DNA of 64,000 bases from Acidobacteriota bacterium (GCA_021789895.1 JAJYIU010000003.1:62001-126000), one strand, 5' to 3'; numbered from the stretch's first letter, positions 36,220 to 45,601 are shown. The notes: a model not told the origin generated them from the letters alone. Translations and numbers: made by a program.

Positions 36220-37824
36220 TCATTCACCGGCCCCACCAGGGCGCCGATGGCGGCGCATCTTCATTCCGGGCCGGAGGCGGCCCGCCGTGGGGCCATCGAT
36301 CTGCTGGCGCTGATATTCATAGACATTCGGTTCCTGATATTGATAGACATCTCCGGTTTCGCGGCGCAGTTCCGCTATCCGGTTGATCAGTTCTTGTTTC
36401 AGTCCGGCCTGCGCCGGATCGTCCGCCAGGTTGCGCAACTCGCCCGGGTCTGCTTGCAAGTCGTAGAGTTCGAATTGCTCCGGGGGCAAGAAGTAATGAA
36501 TCAGCTTGTAACGCTCCGTCCTGACTCCCCGTTGCGGCCGGACCTGCTCGACGCCGGGATATTCGTAATATTCATACAACCAATCCCGGCGCCAGCCGGC
36601 CGGCGGCGCGCCTTGGAAAAACGGCGCCAAGCTCCGGCCCTGGAACCAATCCGGCACCTTTACGCCGGCCAGTTCCAGAATGGTCGGCGCGAGATCCAGG
36701 TTGAGCGCCATCTCGCCGGGCTTGAGGCCCGGACGAATCCGGCGCGGATAACGAATCGCCATGGGCACGCGGATTGAAGGTTCGTGCATGAACCGCTTGT
36801 CATAAAAACGCCACTCGCCCAGGAAAAAGCCGTGATCGGCGCTGATGAGGAGCACGGTATCGTCGAGGGTGCCGGCCTGTTCCAGCGCCGCCATCACCTG
36901 GCCCACGTGGTCATCATTGCTCACCACGCCCGCGAAATGATCTTTGACCAACTCCTCCAGCGAGCGCGGGTCATCGTTGCCCAGAACCGTCGTCCCGATT
37001 TTATTGTCAGCATGCTGAAAGGCCAAAGGCTTTCCGGGATAGCCTTTCAGATCTGCATCGAATGTAACCGGCTTGGGAATACGCTCGCCGTTGTAGAGAT
37101 CCAAGTACCGCCGCGCGCGATAAAAGGGCGCATGCGGCGCGACGAACCATAAAAACATGCAGAACGGCTTTTCGTGCTTGCGCTGGAGCCATTGCAGGGC
37201 ATGCGCCGTGATCACGTCGTCCACGTAGCCATGAAACTGGCGAGGCGGCTTGGCGCGCCCCTGTTCGCTTTCGGTAATCACCGGATGATAGTAGTCGGCG
37301 CCGGCCGATTCGATCCCAAAATAATGGTCCCACCCCCGCTGCGCCTGGCCGTTGACGTGAATCTTGCCGAAGAAGGCGACCTCATAGCCGGCATGCCGCA
37401 ACAGATCGGCCAGCGTCGGGATGTCATTCGGAATGCTCCGCGTGTGGTTATCGATGCAACTGTTTTCGTGCGGATAGAGGCCGGTGAGAATGGAGGCCCG
37501 CGATGGCAGGCACAAGGCGTAAGTCACAAACGCATTGGGAAAGCTGATGCCTTCCTTGACGATGCGATCCAGGTGGGGGGTGGAAATAATCCGGTTTTCC
37601 ATGGCGCTGAGCCCATGGCTGTCCCAGTCCGCCATGGTCCACGAACTGTATTCATCGGGCCGCACGCCTTCCTGAAGAAAAAAGACGAAGCTCGGCCGCG
37701 CCGTATCGGCTGCCGGCGTTGCCTGCGACCGCAGCGAATTTGCGCCCAGAGCCGCCGAACTAACCGCCCCGGCCCCGGTTTTCAAGAAAGTTCGCCGAGA
37801 TGTCTTGCCCACATCCTGTTCCAT
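36220..37824 (-). CDS. Tat-exported Cys-type sulfatase
   Basis: Sulfate-ester hydrolase of the alkaline-phosphatase superfamily. The 534-residue protein starts with a Tat leader (SRRTFLKTGAGAVSSAA). Formylglycine site is CLPSRAS (Cys105, Arg109) within FVTYALCLPSRASILTGLYPHEN; further catalytic blocks are ISADHGFFLGEW (metal Asp-His) and YDKRFMHEPSIRVPMAIRYP. The first metal-ligand pair, usually Asp-Asp in VxDDLRPD, reads Gln-Glu-Gly (FFLQEGVRPDEY), so one ligand is Glu and the other lost. A maturase gene lies next door. The C-terminal Tyr/Gln segment VYQYQEPNVYEYQRQ is unusual. Substrate unknown: glycan sulfates are likely in this context. Confidence 0.92.
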   Translation of the reverse strand: MEQDVGKTSRRTFLKTGAGAVSSAALGANSLRSQATPAADTARPSFVFFLQEGVRPDEYSSWTMADWDSHGLSAMENRIISTPHLDRIVKEGISFPNAFVTYALCLPSRASILTGLYPHENSCIDNHTRSIPNDIPTLADLLRHAGYEVAFFGKIHVNGQAQRGWDHYFGIESAGADYYHPVITESEQGRAKPPRQFHGYVDDVITAHALQWLQRKHEKPFCMFLWFVAPHAPFYRARRYLDLYNGERIPKPVTFDADLKGYPGKPLAFQHADNKIGTTVLGNDDPRSLEELVKDHFAGVVSNDDHVGQVMAALEQAGTLDDTVLLISADHGFFLGEWRFYDKRFMHEPSIRVPMAIRYPRRIRPGLKPGEMALNLDLAPTILELAGVKVPDWFQGRSLAPFFQGAPPAGWRRDWLYEYYEYPGVEQVRPQRGVRTERYKLIHYFLPPEQFELYDLQADPGELRNLADDPAQAGLKQELINRIAELRRETGDVYQYQEPNVYEYQRQQIDGPTAGRLRPGMKMRRHRRPGGAGE

Positions 37825-37896
37825 AGGCCTCCTCTTGGTGTTCCCGCATTGCGCATCTCCCGAATCTCAATCATGAAATCGCTGCGTGGAACATGC

Positions 37897-39342
37897 TCAT
37901 GGCCGGGTGGTGTGCATATGGCTGAAGTCGAGCTTCGTCGCGGTGGTAATGACCTCCGGCCGGTTCAGGCGCTGATGAAAGTTGAAGCAATCGAGCATGT
38001 CATGGGCTTTCGCGTCCCGCTTGGTTAATGACTTCAGCCCAAAGCGGTCTTCGATCAGCTTAAGCGGCGAAGTGAAGTCGAAGTAAGTGTGGCAGATGAA
38101 TCCAGGCTTGGCATAAGGAGAAATGATCAGCGCCGGCACCCGGGGGCCATAGCCGTACCGATCCACTTGTGGAGGCGGAACATGATCGTAAAATCCGCCG
38201 AAATCGTCCCAGGTCAAAATTATCACTGAATCTTTCCAATAAGGGCTGCGCATCAACGCATTGATGAGATGAGTCACATGCCACATGCCCTGGTTAGCGT
38301 CGGCAGGCGGATGCTCGCTGTCTTCCCCCGTCGGCACAATCCACGACACCTCAGGCAGGCGGTGTTCGGCAAGATCACGATAAAAATTGCCGAGCGGCAC
38401 CAGGTGGTCCATCAGCCTGGGGTTCTTTTGAAAAGCGATAAAGCCGGGCAAAGGATTCCAAAGGCTGTGCTGGTGAGGATTGATTTTTTGGTCGTAATAG
38501 CGCCAGGAAACGCGCGCATGCTGCAACAGCTCGGCCATAGTTTTGTAGCTGTAAACACCCGGCTCGTTGGCGACGCCTGGCAGCGGGTTATTGACCATCC
38601 CGCCCGATTGCGCGGCCACAGTGTAAAGATGGTTCGGTTCGCTGGGTCCCATCAAGGATGAAAAGAAATTGTCGCAAAGGGTAAAGCGGCGCGCGTACTC
38701 CCAATAGTTCGGAATTTCATGCCAGTCGTAATAGGACAGCGTGTTGAGCACCCAGGCGGGCGGCGGCCCGGATGGCGGGCCAAAGCGCCGCGGATGGCGC
38801 TGGAACTGGCCGCCCCGTTCCGCCATGCGCCGAAAAGCCCGCTGCCTCAAGCGCATCAGGCGCCGCTGCAGCGGGGTCAGCGGTTTCGGATGAACCAAAG
38901 CGGGCTGGGGCTGGGGTACCGGCCGATTGTGCCAATAATATTGAAGCGCTCGCGGCCATTCGGCCCAGAGGAATCCATCCATCTTGCCGCCATCATAGGC
39001 CGTGTGCGCTGCCTGCCAGGAGTGGTTCAAGTCGTGTGGAATGGCTGTATGGCGAAGATGAAAGGGCGCAACCTCCGGCGGCCCCCCCGGTTTGTAGGGT
39101 AGCTTCAGCCCCTGAGGGATGCCATTGGCCCCCGGATAGGTGCCGAAGTAACGGTCGAACGACTGGTTTTCCTGAATAATATAGATAAAATGCTTGAGCG
39201 GAATAGCCCTTGGGTTGAGCGGCTTAGACTTCTTGCTACCAGCCCGCCCATACCCCGAAGCTGCCATGGCGCTCAAGCCCACCAGAATGGCAACCAGCAT
39301 TGCAAAGCGCGTATGGGGACCGCCAGATTTTCTCGTCGACAT
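37897..39342 (-). CDS. Exported phosphoesterase, phospholipase C/acid phosphatase type
   Basis: A 481-residue secreted hydrolase of the PF04185 phosphoesterase family. Signal peptide at about 12-32 ([20 protein letters not shown]). Family motifs: [27 protein letters not shown] at the N-terminus (metal-binding Glu-Asn), [57 protein letters not shown], and [17 protein letters not shown] with [31 protein letters not shown]. It is upstream of the sulfatase on the same strand with a 72-nt gap. It shares the fold class with the C-terminal domain of the propeller protein at 14964. Probably releases phosphate from phospholipids or phosphoesters. Confidence 0.92.
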   Translation of the reverse strand: MSTRKSGGPHTRFAMLVAILVGLSAMAASGYGRAGSKKSKPLNPRAIPLKHFIYIIQENQSFDRYFGTYPGANGIPQGLKLPYKPGGPPEVAPFHLRHTAIPHDLNHSWQAAHTAYDGGKMDGFLWAEWPRALQYYWHNRPVPQPQPALVHPKPLTPLQRRLMRLRQRAFRRMAERGGQFQRHPRRFGPPSGPPPAWVLNTLSYYDWHEIPNYWEYARRFTLCDNFFSSLMGPSEPNHLYTVAAQSGGMVNNPLPGVANEPGVYSYKTMAELLQHARVSWRYYDQKINPHQHSLWNPLPGFIAFQKNPRLMDHLVPLGNFYRDLAEHRLPEVSWIVPTGEDSEHPPADANQGMWHVTHLINALMRSPYWKDSVIILTWDDFGGFYDHVPPPQVDRYGYGPRVPALIISPYAKPGFICHTYFDFTSPLKLIEDRFGLKSLTKRDAKAHDMLDCFNFHQRLNRPEVITTATKLDFSHMHTTRP

Positions 39343-39398
39343 TTGCTTCCTCCTCCACAGGCCGATTCTTTTGGATTACGGACAGAATCATGACGCAA

Positions 39399-40382
39399 TT
39401 ACCAACCCTGGCCGCGAAGCATTTTTAAAAATTCAATTGCGACCTGCGGCTGGGCCCGCCCGCAGGTGGGGCAGCCCGGGCCGCCACCCGGAACGTTCAA
39501 CCAATACCCTTGCACCAGATTTCGCGTTGCCTGGAATTCCTTGAAAATTTCCTTCGCGGTCACGCGCAATCCGTGCGGATTGGTGCTTAGCCCGGCCAGG
39601 ACCAAGGCGCGGGGGTTGGCGCGGCGGACCTGCGCCGCTGCCTGCCGGACATACCAAACAAAAAGCCTCGCATCGGGTTCCGCGCCCTGGGATTGAATTT
39701 CGTAAACGTCGGCGGCGGGTGCGGTCTGCGCCGCAATCTTGAGGCGAATGAATTCCCGCGCCGCATCGCCGAAGTTTCGCCGCCGCTGGTACGGGGAGAT
39801 GGAATGCACCAGGTCCGTGGCCGGCGTCACCAGGAGCCGCATGCCTCGCGCATGCGCCAGTCTCGCTGCCAGGCTGGCGTAATGAGGCACATTTAGCCGC
39901 TCGGCCATCGGCGTGAACGGCCAGGATTCCGGATCGTACAAAACACCCCAGACGTTCGCGAGCGAGCCCAACCGTCGGGACATGACCGCATAGCTGCGGA
40001 AGCCGCGAACGCGCCGGCATCGCCAAAGCTTGAGAAAACCCGGCATATGGGCTCCGGCGATGAGCCATGTACGCTCGTTATCAAAGGCTTGGCGCAGCAA
40101 GCCGGGCGGGTGCGGCGCCGCCTTCAGTCGCGCGATTCCGCCGGCGGCAACTATCCAGCGCAACTGCGCCCGGGGCAGGGCCGCCGCGCGCCGCGGCACC
40201 GCAGCGAGAATCAGGAGAATGGGCAAAAAAATATGCCGCCCAATCCACTGAAGCGCCCGGCTCGAGCGATGACTAATCTCTGCTTTGGCGAAGCAGATGC
40301 GAGGCCGCCGGCTGCCAGGCCGCGCACGCCCCAAGGTGGCCATGCGTTCCAGCGCCGGCGCGGCAATTTCGTCGAGGGCCAT
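39399..40382 (-). CDS. Hypothetical protein, TIM-barrel-like, one N-terminal hydrophobic segment
   Basis: A 327-residue protein with an Arg-rich N-terminal 45 residues and one hydrophobic stretch (about 48-62, RHIFLPILLILAAVP), so possibly membrane-anchored or exported. The rest looks like an alpha/beta barrel with WLIAGAHMPGFLKLW, VWGVLYDPESWPFTPMAER, GMRLLVTPATDLVHS, ADVYEIQSQGAEPD, ALVLAGLSTNPHG and NLVQGYWLNVPGG at regular spacing. Two Cys near the end (GPGCPTCGRAQPQ) form a CxxC. Similar proteins occur beside secreted enzymes in acidobacteria, but I cannot name a family. It sits upstream of the phosphoesterase on the same strand, 57 nt away. Start codon not certain. Confidence 0.65.
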   Translation of the reverse strand: MALDEIAAPALERMATLGRARPGSRRPRICFAKAEISHRSSRALQWIGRHIFLPILLILAAVPRRAAALPRAQLRWIVAAGGIARLKAAPHPPGLLRQAFDNERTWLIAGAHMPGFLKLWRCRRVRGFRSYAVMSRRLGSLANVWGVLYDPESWPFTPMAERLNVPHYASLAARLAHARGMRLLVTPATDLVHSISPYQRRRNFGDAAREFIRLKIAAQTAPAADVYEIQSQGAEPDARLFVWYVRQAAAQVRRANPRALVLAGLSTNPHGLRVTAKEIFKEFQATRNLVQGYWLNVPGGGPGCPTCGRAQPQVAIEFLKMLRGQGW

Positions 40383-40555
40383 AAGCTTTTAGCGGCCAGC
40401 GGGTGAGGCATCGAACCCACCGCCGGCCGGCAGCAGAGCCGGGTGAAAGGGCGCCGCTTCAAGTCCCCCTTTCGATTTGGATCGGGACCGGCATCGTGGC
40501 GAGCTTCAAGCCGTTTTCGGAGCGCAGTGGCACCCACGGGGCCCAGCCTTTTCGA

Positions 40556-41725
40556 TCAAGCGCTGGGATAGAGTTTGGTCAGCACAAATTCACGATGGCC
40601 CAGGGCTTCGGCACAGGTGAGCCGGCCCGAAGCGCAGCGGATCATGGTCTCCCAGAGCTGATCCGCCGCCTGCTCCAAGGTGAGCCGGCCGGTGAGCAAA
40701 CCACTGACGTCCACGTCAATGTGCTCGCTCATGGTGGCGGCGGTTTTCGGATTGGCGGTAAGCTTGACTACCGGTTCGATCGGATTGCCGATGATGTTGC
40801 CCTGGCCGGTCGGAAAGAAGTGCAGCACCGCGCCGGCCGCGGCAAAGAGAGTGACCGCCTCGGCGGCAGCCGACGAAGTATCCATGAAATGCAAGCCGCG
40901 GCCGGCCGGCGGGCAGGCCGGCTTAAGCACGCCTTGCACCTTGAGGCGTCCGATTTTTTCAATGTTGCCCAGGGCTTTTTCTTCGATCGTGCTCAGCCCG
41001 CCGGCAATATTGCCTTGCGTGGGCTGCGAACCGAACAGGTCGGCGCCGGAAGCTTCCATTGCGCCGACGTAATTTTTGTACATTTCAAGAAAAGCCTTTT
41101 TCAAGTCCGGAGTTTCCATGCGCTCGGCGACAAGATGCTCGGCGCCGGTCAACTCGGAAGTTTCGCCGAACAACAGCGTACTTCTCGCCTCGAACAGGCG
41201 CTCATAGACGCGGCCCACGGTGGGGCAGGAGCCCAGGCCGGTGGTGGTGTCGGACTCGCCGCATTTGGTGCTGAGGATGGCGTCTTTCAATTCCACCGGC
41301 TCGCGCTGCAAGCCGGTAGCGTCTTGCAGCAGCCTGGCGGCGGCGCGCGCGGCGGCCGCCGTAGTGCGCAGATCCCCCTGTCCTTCGATCGAAAAGTATT
41401 CCACCGGCTTTTTCGCCTGGGCGATGCCCTCAGCGATGCGGCGTGCCCAGTTGGGCTCAATGCCGATCACTACCGCAGCGGCGACATTGGCGTTTTGTCC
41501 GGTGCCGATCAGCGTGCGGAAAAACAATTCCAAGTCATCGCCATATTGCAGCCGGCCATAGGCGTGCGGTAAGGCCAGCACGCCGGGAATGGAGGCGGCC
41601 ACCGCTTCGGCGGCGCGATTGGAGATGTCATCAACCGGCAAGATAATGACGTGGTTGCGCGTGCCGACGCTTCCGTTGGCGCGGCGGTAACCGAAAAATT
41701 TCGTAGTCAGTAATTTCTGGCTCAT
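40556..41725 (-). CDS. UxaA-family hydro-lyase, large subunit (altronate/galactarate dehydratase or sulfolactate sulfo-lyase beta type)
   Basis: A 389-residue cytoplasmic enzyme subunit. It begins [22 protein letters not shown], the hallmark of the UxaA/GarD C-terminal catalytic domain, with [21 protein letters not shown], the metal-site region [26 protein letters not shown], and [20 protein letters not shown] near the end. A separate small SAF-domain subunit gene lies 12 nt upstream. This split arrangement is known for SuyAB, (2R)-sulfolactate sulfo-lyase, and for split altronate or galactarate dehydratases. The substrate is not decided by these motifs. The operon is next to a GntR regulator, so sugar-acid dehydration is the simpler guess. 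Confidence 0.88.
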   Translation of the reverse strand: MSQKLLTTKFFGYRRANGSVGTRNHVIILPVDDISNRAAEAVAASIPGVLALPHAYGRLQYGDDLELFFRTLIGTGQNANVAAAVVIGIEPNWARRIAEGIAQAKKPVEYFSIEGQGDLRTTAAAARAAARLLQDATGLQREPVELKDAILSTKCGESDTTTGLGSCPTVGRVYERLFEARSTLLFGETSELTGAEHLVAERMETPDLKKAFLEMYKNYVGAMEASGADLFGSQPTQGNIAGGLSTIEEKALGNIEKIGRLKVQGVLKPACPPAGRGLHFMDTSSAAAEAVTLFAAAGAVLHFFPTGQGNIIGNPIEPVVKLTANPKTAATMSEHIDVDVSGLLTGRLTLEQAADQLWETMIRCASGRLTCAEALGHREFVLTKLYPSA

Positions 41726-41737
41726 CGTTTCCTCGCT

Positions 41738-42073
41738 TTAGGCTTTTTCTCCGGCGCCCGGCCAACGGCGGCTGCGCAGGTTGTGAATATGCACGTGGCT
41801 TCCGGCTGGAATATCGGCGGTGGCTTCGCCGATTATTTGCCCGTACTCAATCACGTTTTCCCCGCGGCGCAAGTCGCGCAGCGCGATCTTATGGCCCAGC
41901 GGGATGGCAGTTTTGGCTTTCAAGCTGGACAACGAACTGCCGTTCAACAAGTGGATAGTGATTGGATCACCGGGTTGCAAATCGCGAACCGCCACGCCGA
42001 CACTATCCGGGCCGGCATGAGCCAGGGCGGCCGGAGCGCTCGTTTCCAAGTCGGCCAGTTTGGGGGTGGACAT
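41738..42073 (-). CDS. SAF-domain small subunit of UxaA-type hydro-lyase
   Basis: A 111-residue protein consisting of one SAF domain: DSVGVAVRDLQPGDPI, then a short linker, AKTAIPLGHKIALRDLRRGENVIEYGQIIGEATADIPAGSHVHIHNLRSRRW. The IPLGHKIAL and VHIHNL blocks match the N-terminal domain of UxaA and the SuyA subunit; the His residues there are thought to help bind metal or substrate. It is the first gene of a two-gene operon with the large subunit. A promoter-like TATAAT and a candidate GntR site lie 50-65 nt upstream. Confidence 0.88.
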   Translation of the reverse strand: MSTPKLADLETSAPAALAHAGPDSVGVAVRDLQPGDPITIHLLNGSSLSSLKAKTAIPLGHKIALRDLRRGENVIEYGQIIGEATADIPAGSHVHIHNLRSRRWPGAGEKA

Positions 42074-42120
42074 GATTTTCTCCTTAATGAAGTCCGCTTT
42101 TGGCCATGGCCATCATAGGT

Positions 42121-42138
42121 ATATTATATATCACAAAT
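42121..42138 (-). promoter_or_regulatory. Promoter/operator region of the UxaA-type operon
   Basis: On the minus strand TGTGATATATAATAT includes a perfect -10 TATAAT (42123-42128), about 50 nt before the SAF gene. The same 15-mer, 14 of 15 matched, lies before GH3 at 43189-43203 in the same orientation to its gene. The overlapping sequence ATATCACAAAT (42128-42138) matches the palindrome ATATCAGATAT at 9 of 11 positions. Confidence 0.5.
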
Positions 42139-42325
42139 CAGAGGCGGGAGCGGTTTTTCTGCAGCGTGACTGCCTCGCATCTTGGCCGCGGTCTAGCCAG
42201 CTTTGCCTGGCGGGAATACCTTATGGGGGCTAGGCAAGTTGCGAAGATTCGCGAAATTTGATTTCCGCCGCCGTTCGGCTTAATCATCAATTCCGCGATC
42301 GTGTCCACGAGCCAAGTAGCCGCCG

Positions 42326-43027
42326 CTAAACCGGCACAGCGGTCGCCGGGGATGCCGGCGCCGGCGCGGTGTGACCCCGCTTGCGATCCTGCTGACGCAT
42401 AAATTCAAGCAATCGGGCCCGGACCTCGCGGATGTGCTCAGCCATCAATTTTTCTGCCAAGGCGTTATCCCGGCGCCGCAAGGCGTTGAGAATACGTCGG
42501 TGCTGCAGTGTAGAATGCTGTCCGGTGAGTTGATAAGTCCGCAGCCGCAGAACGACCAGTTGGCCATACATGTTTTCCAACACCTGCCGCAGGCGTGAGT
42601 TTTCACTGCAGCGCGCCAAGATGCTGTGAAACTCCATGTCGCTGCTGATATATTGCCGCCGATCGCTACGTTCCAGGGCTTGGAATGCCTTTTGCACAGC
42701 ATGGGTTAACTTCTGGTGGGCAGTGGCAGTCAACTTCAGGTTGCGCACTAAATGGCACTCCAGGGCTTCCCGCAGATCGTAGATTTCATCCACGTCGCGC
42801 GGTGAAAAGGAGCGGATAAAAGCCCCGCGCCGTGGTTTAATGACGATCAAACCTTCGTTTTCCAGCCGGTTCATTGCCTCGCGCACGGGGGATTTACTGA
42901 TGCCGAGCGCCTGGGCGAGGTAGTCTTCGGTCAGGCGATTGCCATTGGCTAGCGTACCGCTAAGGATGCCGTTACGAATGCGTTGATAGGCCTGTTGCGT
43001 GAGTGTGGGTGGAATCTTCAGTTTCAA
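42326..43027 (-). CDS. GntR-family transcriptional regulator, FadR subfamily
   Basis: A 233-residue regulator. Start chosen at TTG 43027 because AGGGGA sits 6 nt upstream; a TTG at 43066 in the same frame has no ribosome site. The N-terminal winged helix (about 1-70) reads QQAYQRIRNGILSGTLANGNRLTEDYLAQALGISKSPVREAMNRLENEGLIVIKPRRGAFI. The all-helical FCD effector domain (about 80-215) contains DLREALECHLVRNLKL and the metal/ligand His pattern (FHSILARCSEN, HRRILNALRRRD, HIREVRARL). It lies between the UxaA-type operon and GH3 and probably represses or controls both, responding to a sugar acid or its breakdown product. A palindromic candidate site is in its own promoter. Confidence 0.93.
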   Translation of the reverse strand: MKLKIPPTLTQQAYQRIRNGILSGTLANGNRLTEDYLAQALGISKSPVREAMNRLENEGLIVIKPRRGAFIRSFSPRDVDEIYDLREALECHLVRNLKLTATAHQKLTHAVQKAFQALERSDRRQYISSDMEFHSILARCSENSRLRQVLENMYGQLVVLRLRTYQLTGQHSTLQHRRILNALRRRDNALAEKLMAEHIREVRARLLEFMRQQDRKRGHTAPAPASPATAVPV

Positions 43028-43132
43028 AGCGCATCCCCTTTGGCCGGCCCGCGCGATTCGCTCCAAGCGGCGCGGTTTTGGCTGCTTGCGCAGGTCAAAC
43101 TCCGCGCTTCCTTTCGCCCGCCGTTTTCCTTT

Positions 43133-43143
43133 ATATCAGATAT
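43133..43143. promoter_or_regulatory. Perfect palindrome ATATCAGATAT, candidate GntR operator
   Basis: An 11-bp palindrome with a central A lies in the divergent region between gntR (106 nt upstream of its start) and GH3 (85 nt upstream). Close copies occur in the intergenic regions at 54828 (10/11), 50622 (9/11) and 42128 (9/11). Confidence 0.55.
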
Positions 43144-43188
43144 TCACTGCCCATTGGCCATCTTGGCTGCCCTGGCCGGGCCATAACG

Positions 43189-43203
43189 TGTAATATATAA
43201 TAT
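43189..43203 (+). promoter_or_regulatory. Candidate core promoter of the GH3 gene
   Basis: TGTAATATATAATAT includes TATAAT at 43196-43201, 26 nt before the GH3 start. It matches the UxaA-operon promoter element (14 of 15) in the same orientation to the gene. No TTGACA-like -35 lies 16-18 bp upstream, which would fit activator-dependent use. Confidence 0.45.
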
Positions 43204-43227
43204 TTCAGCAATAGCGGAGAAGAATTC

Positions 43228-45561
43228 ATGACGCGACGGACATTCACCACCTTGATCACCGGGTTGGGCACTTGGGTGCACAAGCTAACGGCGGCGGCCG
43301 CCGGACGGCCCGACCCGCGCCGGGCGGCGCGCGCCGCCTCGGTTCCCGCCAGCGCTGGCTACCGTAACCCGCAATTACCGGCCGAGCAGCGCGTGGAGGA
43401 CTTGCTTCGCCGCATGCAACTGCAGGAAAAGGTGGATCAACTGCGCGGGGGCCGAACTTCGAGTTATGGCATGCTCGATTCTACCGGCCAATTCGCGGAC
43501 CAGGACATTCGAGGAGACTGGCGGCATATCTACGACATGCATTCCCGCCGCCCGCCGCGCGATCAGGCGGTGTACCGGAACTGCCTGCAGCGCTATGCGG
43601 TGGAAAAGATCCGCCTCGGCATCCCGCAAATTTTCCAGGATGAAGCGCTCCATGGCTATACCGCCGATCATGCCACCTGCTTTCCGCAGGCAATTGCCCT
43701 GGGCAGCACCTGGGATCCCGCGCTGCTCCAGCGGGTATTCACCGTGGCCGCCGATGAAGCGGCCGCAGCGGGAATCAACCAGGTATTTGCGCCGGTTCTC
43801 AACCTGGCGCGCGATCCGCGCTGGGGCCGGACGGAAGAGACCTATGGCGAGGACCCTTATCTCTCAACGCGTTTGGGTGTAGCCGCCATTCAGGGTTTGC
43901 AAGGCACGGGCTATTCCATTGATCGCCATCACGTGCTGGCGACCGCCAAGCATTTTGCCGCGTTGGGAGAATCATTCGGCGGGCGCAATACGGCGCCGGC
44001 GAATTTTCCGGAGCGCGAAATGCGCGAGGTCTTCCTGCCCATGTTCCGCGCCGCGGTGGGGGAAGCCCAGGTGGGCAGCATCATGGCCGCCTACTGCGAA
44101 ATCACGGGCGGCATTCCCTGCCACATCAATCATTGGCTGCTCAACCGGGTGCTGCGCGAAGAATGGGGATTCCGCGGCTATGTTACCTCCGACGGCGGTG
44201 GGCTCGAACAGTTGGTCAAGCAGCATTACGTCGCTGCCGATTTCGCCGAAGCGGCCCGAATGGCGATTGCAGCCGGCGTGGATTACGACCGTTCAGCGGG
44301 AAACGTGTATTCCACGCTAGGGGACCAGGTGCGGGCGGGGAAGATTCCGGAAAACCAGGTGGACCGGGCCGTGTCGAGGATTCTCGCTGCAAAATTCCGC
44401 CTGGGCCTGTTTGAAAATCCGTATGCCGACCCCGACTATGCTGCGAAAATCACGAACTGCACGGCCCACCGGAAGCTGGCGCTCGAGGCCGCGCAGAAGG
44501 CGATTGTCCTGCTGAAGAATGAAAACCATCTTCTCCCGCTGGACTTAAAAAAATACAAAACCATCGCCGTGATTGGGGGCGACGCCGCGCAGGTGCATCT
44601 GGGCGGCTACAGCCGGCCCACCCGGAGCGGCGATATCAGCCTGCTCGAGGGCATCCGCGCCGGCGCGGGCTCAGCGGCCCGGGTCCTTTACGCCGAGGGC
44701 TGCCAGATCACCCTCGATTTCGGCCGGCGTGCCACCATTCCAAGCCCGAAAGCCCAGCTCGAGACGATTCGCGCGGCGACCGAGGTTGCGCGCAAGGCGG
44801 AGGTGGCCATTCTGGTATTGGGTGGCAATCACCACACCTGCTTTGAAGGCGGCGACCGCAACTCGCTCGATCCGGTCGGCCTGCAGGACCGCCTGATCCA
44901 ATCCGTTGTCGCCACCGGAACGCCCACGGTACTTTTCCTGATTAACGGGCGCCCGCTTTCGATCAACTATGCGGCCCAGCACGTGCCGGCGATTTTGGAA
45001 GGCTGGTATCTGGGGGAAGCAGGCGGAACAGCGGCGGCGCAAGTGCTGTTTGGGGAAATCAACCCGGGCGGCAAGCTGCCGGTTACTTTCCCGCGCTCGG
45101 TGGGGGACTTGCCGGCATACTACAATCGCAAACCGAAAGCCGCCGAGCAACATTATCTCTTCACCAGGCGCGGGCCGCTCTTCCCATTTGGCCACGGGCT
45201 GAGCTACACGTCGTTCAGATTTGCCAGTCTTAAGCTGTCCAAATCGCGCATTGCCCGCGAAGGCGAAACCATGGTCAGCTTCAATGTGACCAACACCGGC
45301 TCGCGTCCGGGCGACGAAATCGCGCAGCTCTATATTCGAGACCAGGTCAGCAGCGTGACCCGGCCGGTGAAGGAATTAAAAGGGTTCCAGCGCATTCATC
45401 TGCGGCCGGGTGAAACGCAAACCGTTCGGTTCAAACTCACGCCCGCGGAACTCGGCTTCTATAACGCCGACATGCACTGGGTGGTCGAGCCGGGGAGTTT
45501 CGAAATCATGGCCGGGTCGAGCTCGGCCGAGACCATCAGCACAATGCTGGTGGTCGCTTAA
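43228..45561 (+). CDS. Glycoside hydrolase family 3 (beta-glucosidase/xylosidase type)
   Basis: A 777-residue exported exo-glycosidase. The N-terminus MTRRTFTTLITGLGTW is Tat-like. The GH3 (beta/alpha)8 domain (about 45-390) has AVEKIRLGIPQIFQDEALHGY, NLARDPRWGRTEETYGEDPYL, AKHFAALGE, and the nucleophile Asp322 in GYVTSDGGGLEQ. The second alpha/beta domain (about 420-620) has IAVIGGDAAQVHLGGYSRPTR, VLGGNHHTCFEGGDRNSLD and ILEGWYLGEAGGTAAAQVLFGEINPGGKLPVTFPRS. A C-terminal Fn3-like domain (about 660-770; FNVTNTGSRPGDEIAQLYIRD) closes it. Sequence shape favours beta-glucosidase or xylosidase. It is divergent from the GntR gene and carries a shared promoter motif. Confidence 0.94.
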   Translation: MTRRTFTTLITGLGTWVHKLTAAAAGRPDPRRAARAASVPASAGYRNPQLPAEQRVEDLLRRMQLQEKVDQLRGGRTSSYGMLDSTGQFADQDIRGDWRHIYDMHSRRPPRDQAVYRNCLQRYAVEKIRLGIPQIFQDEALHGYTADHATCFPQAIALGSTWDPALLQRVFTVAADEAAAAGINQVFAPVLNLARDPRWGRTEETYGEDPYLSTRLGVAAIQGLQGTGYSIDRHHVLATAKHFAALGESFGGRNTAPANFPEREMREVFLPMFRAAVGEAQVGSIMAAYCEITGGIPCHINHWLLNRVLREEWGFRGYVTSDGGGLEQLVKQHYVAADFAEAARMAIAAGVDYDRSAGNVYSTLGDQVRAGKIPENQVDRAVSRILAAKFRLGLFENPYADPDYAAKITNCTAHRKLALEAAQKAIVLLKNENHLLPLDLKKYKTIAVIGGDAAQVHLGGYSRPTRSGDISLLEGIRAGAGSAARVLYAEGCQITLDFGRRATIPSPKAQLETIRAATEVARKAEVAILVLGGNHHTCFEGGDRNSLDPVGLQDRLIQSVVATGTPTVLFLINGRPLSINYAAQHVPAILEGWYLGEAGGTAAAQVLFGEINPGGKLPVTFPRSVGDLPAYYNRKPKAAEQHYLFTRRGPLFPFGHGLSYTSFRFASLKLSKSRIAREGETMVSFNVTNTGSRPGDEIAQLYIRDQVSSVTRPVKELKGFQRIHLRPGETQTVRFKLTPAELGFYNADMHWVVEPGSFEIMAGSSSAETISTMLVVA

Positions 45562-45601
45562 AAGATGATCACCCCCCGTAAGCTCAACCGGTCTTTTGAT
45601 T

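Noticed and set aside
36308-36345. Direct repeat CTGATATTCATAGACAT / CTGATATTGATAGACAT containing the GntR-like CTGATAT
   Set aside because: It lies inside the sulfatase coding sequence and encodes the repeated Tyr-Gln/Tyr-Glu-Tyr-Gln segment, so it is a coding repeat and not a regulatory site.
40383-40555. tRNA-like T-arm sequence GGGTTCGATGCC on the minus strand near 40410
   Set aside because: No matching acceptor, D or anticodon stems could be built around it; it is not a tRNA and probably chance.
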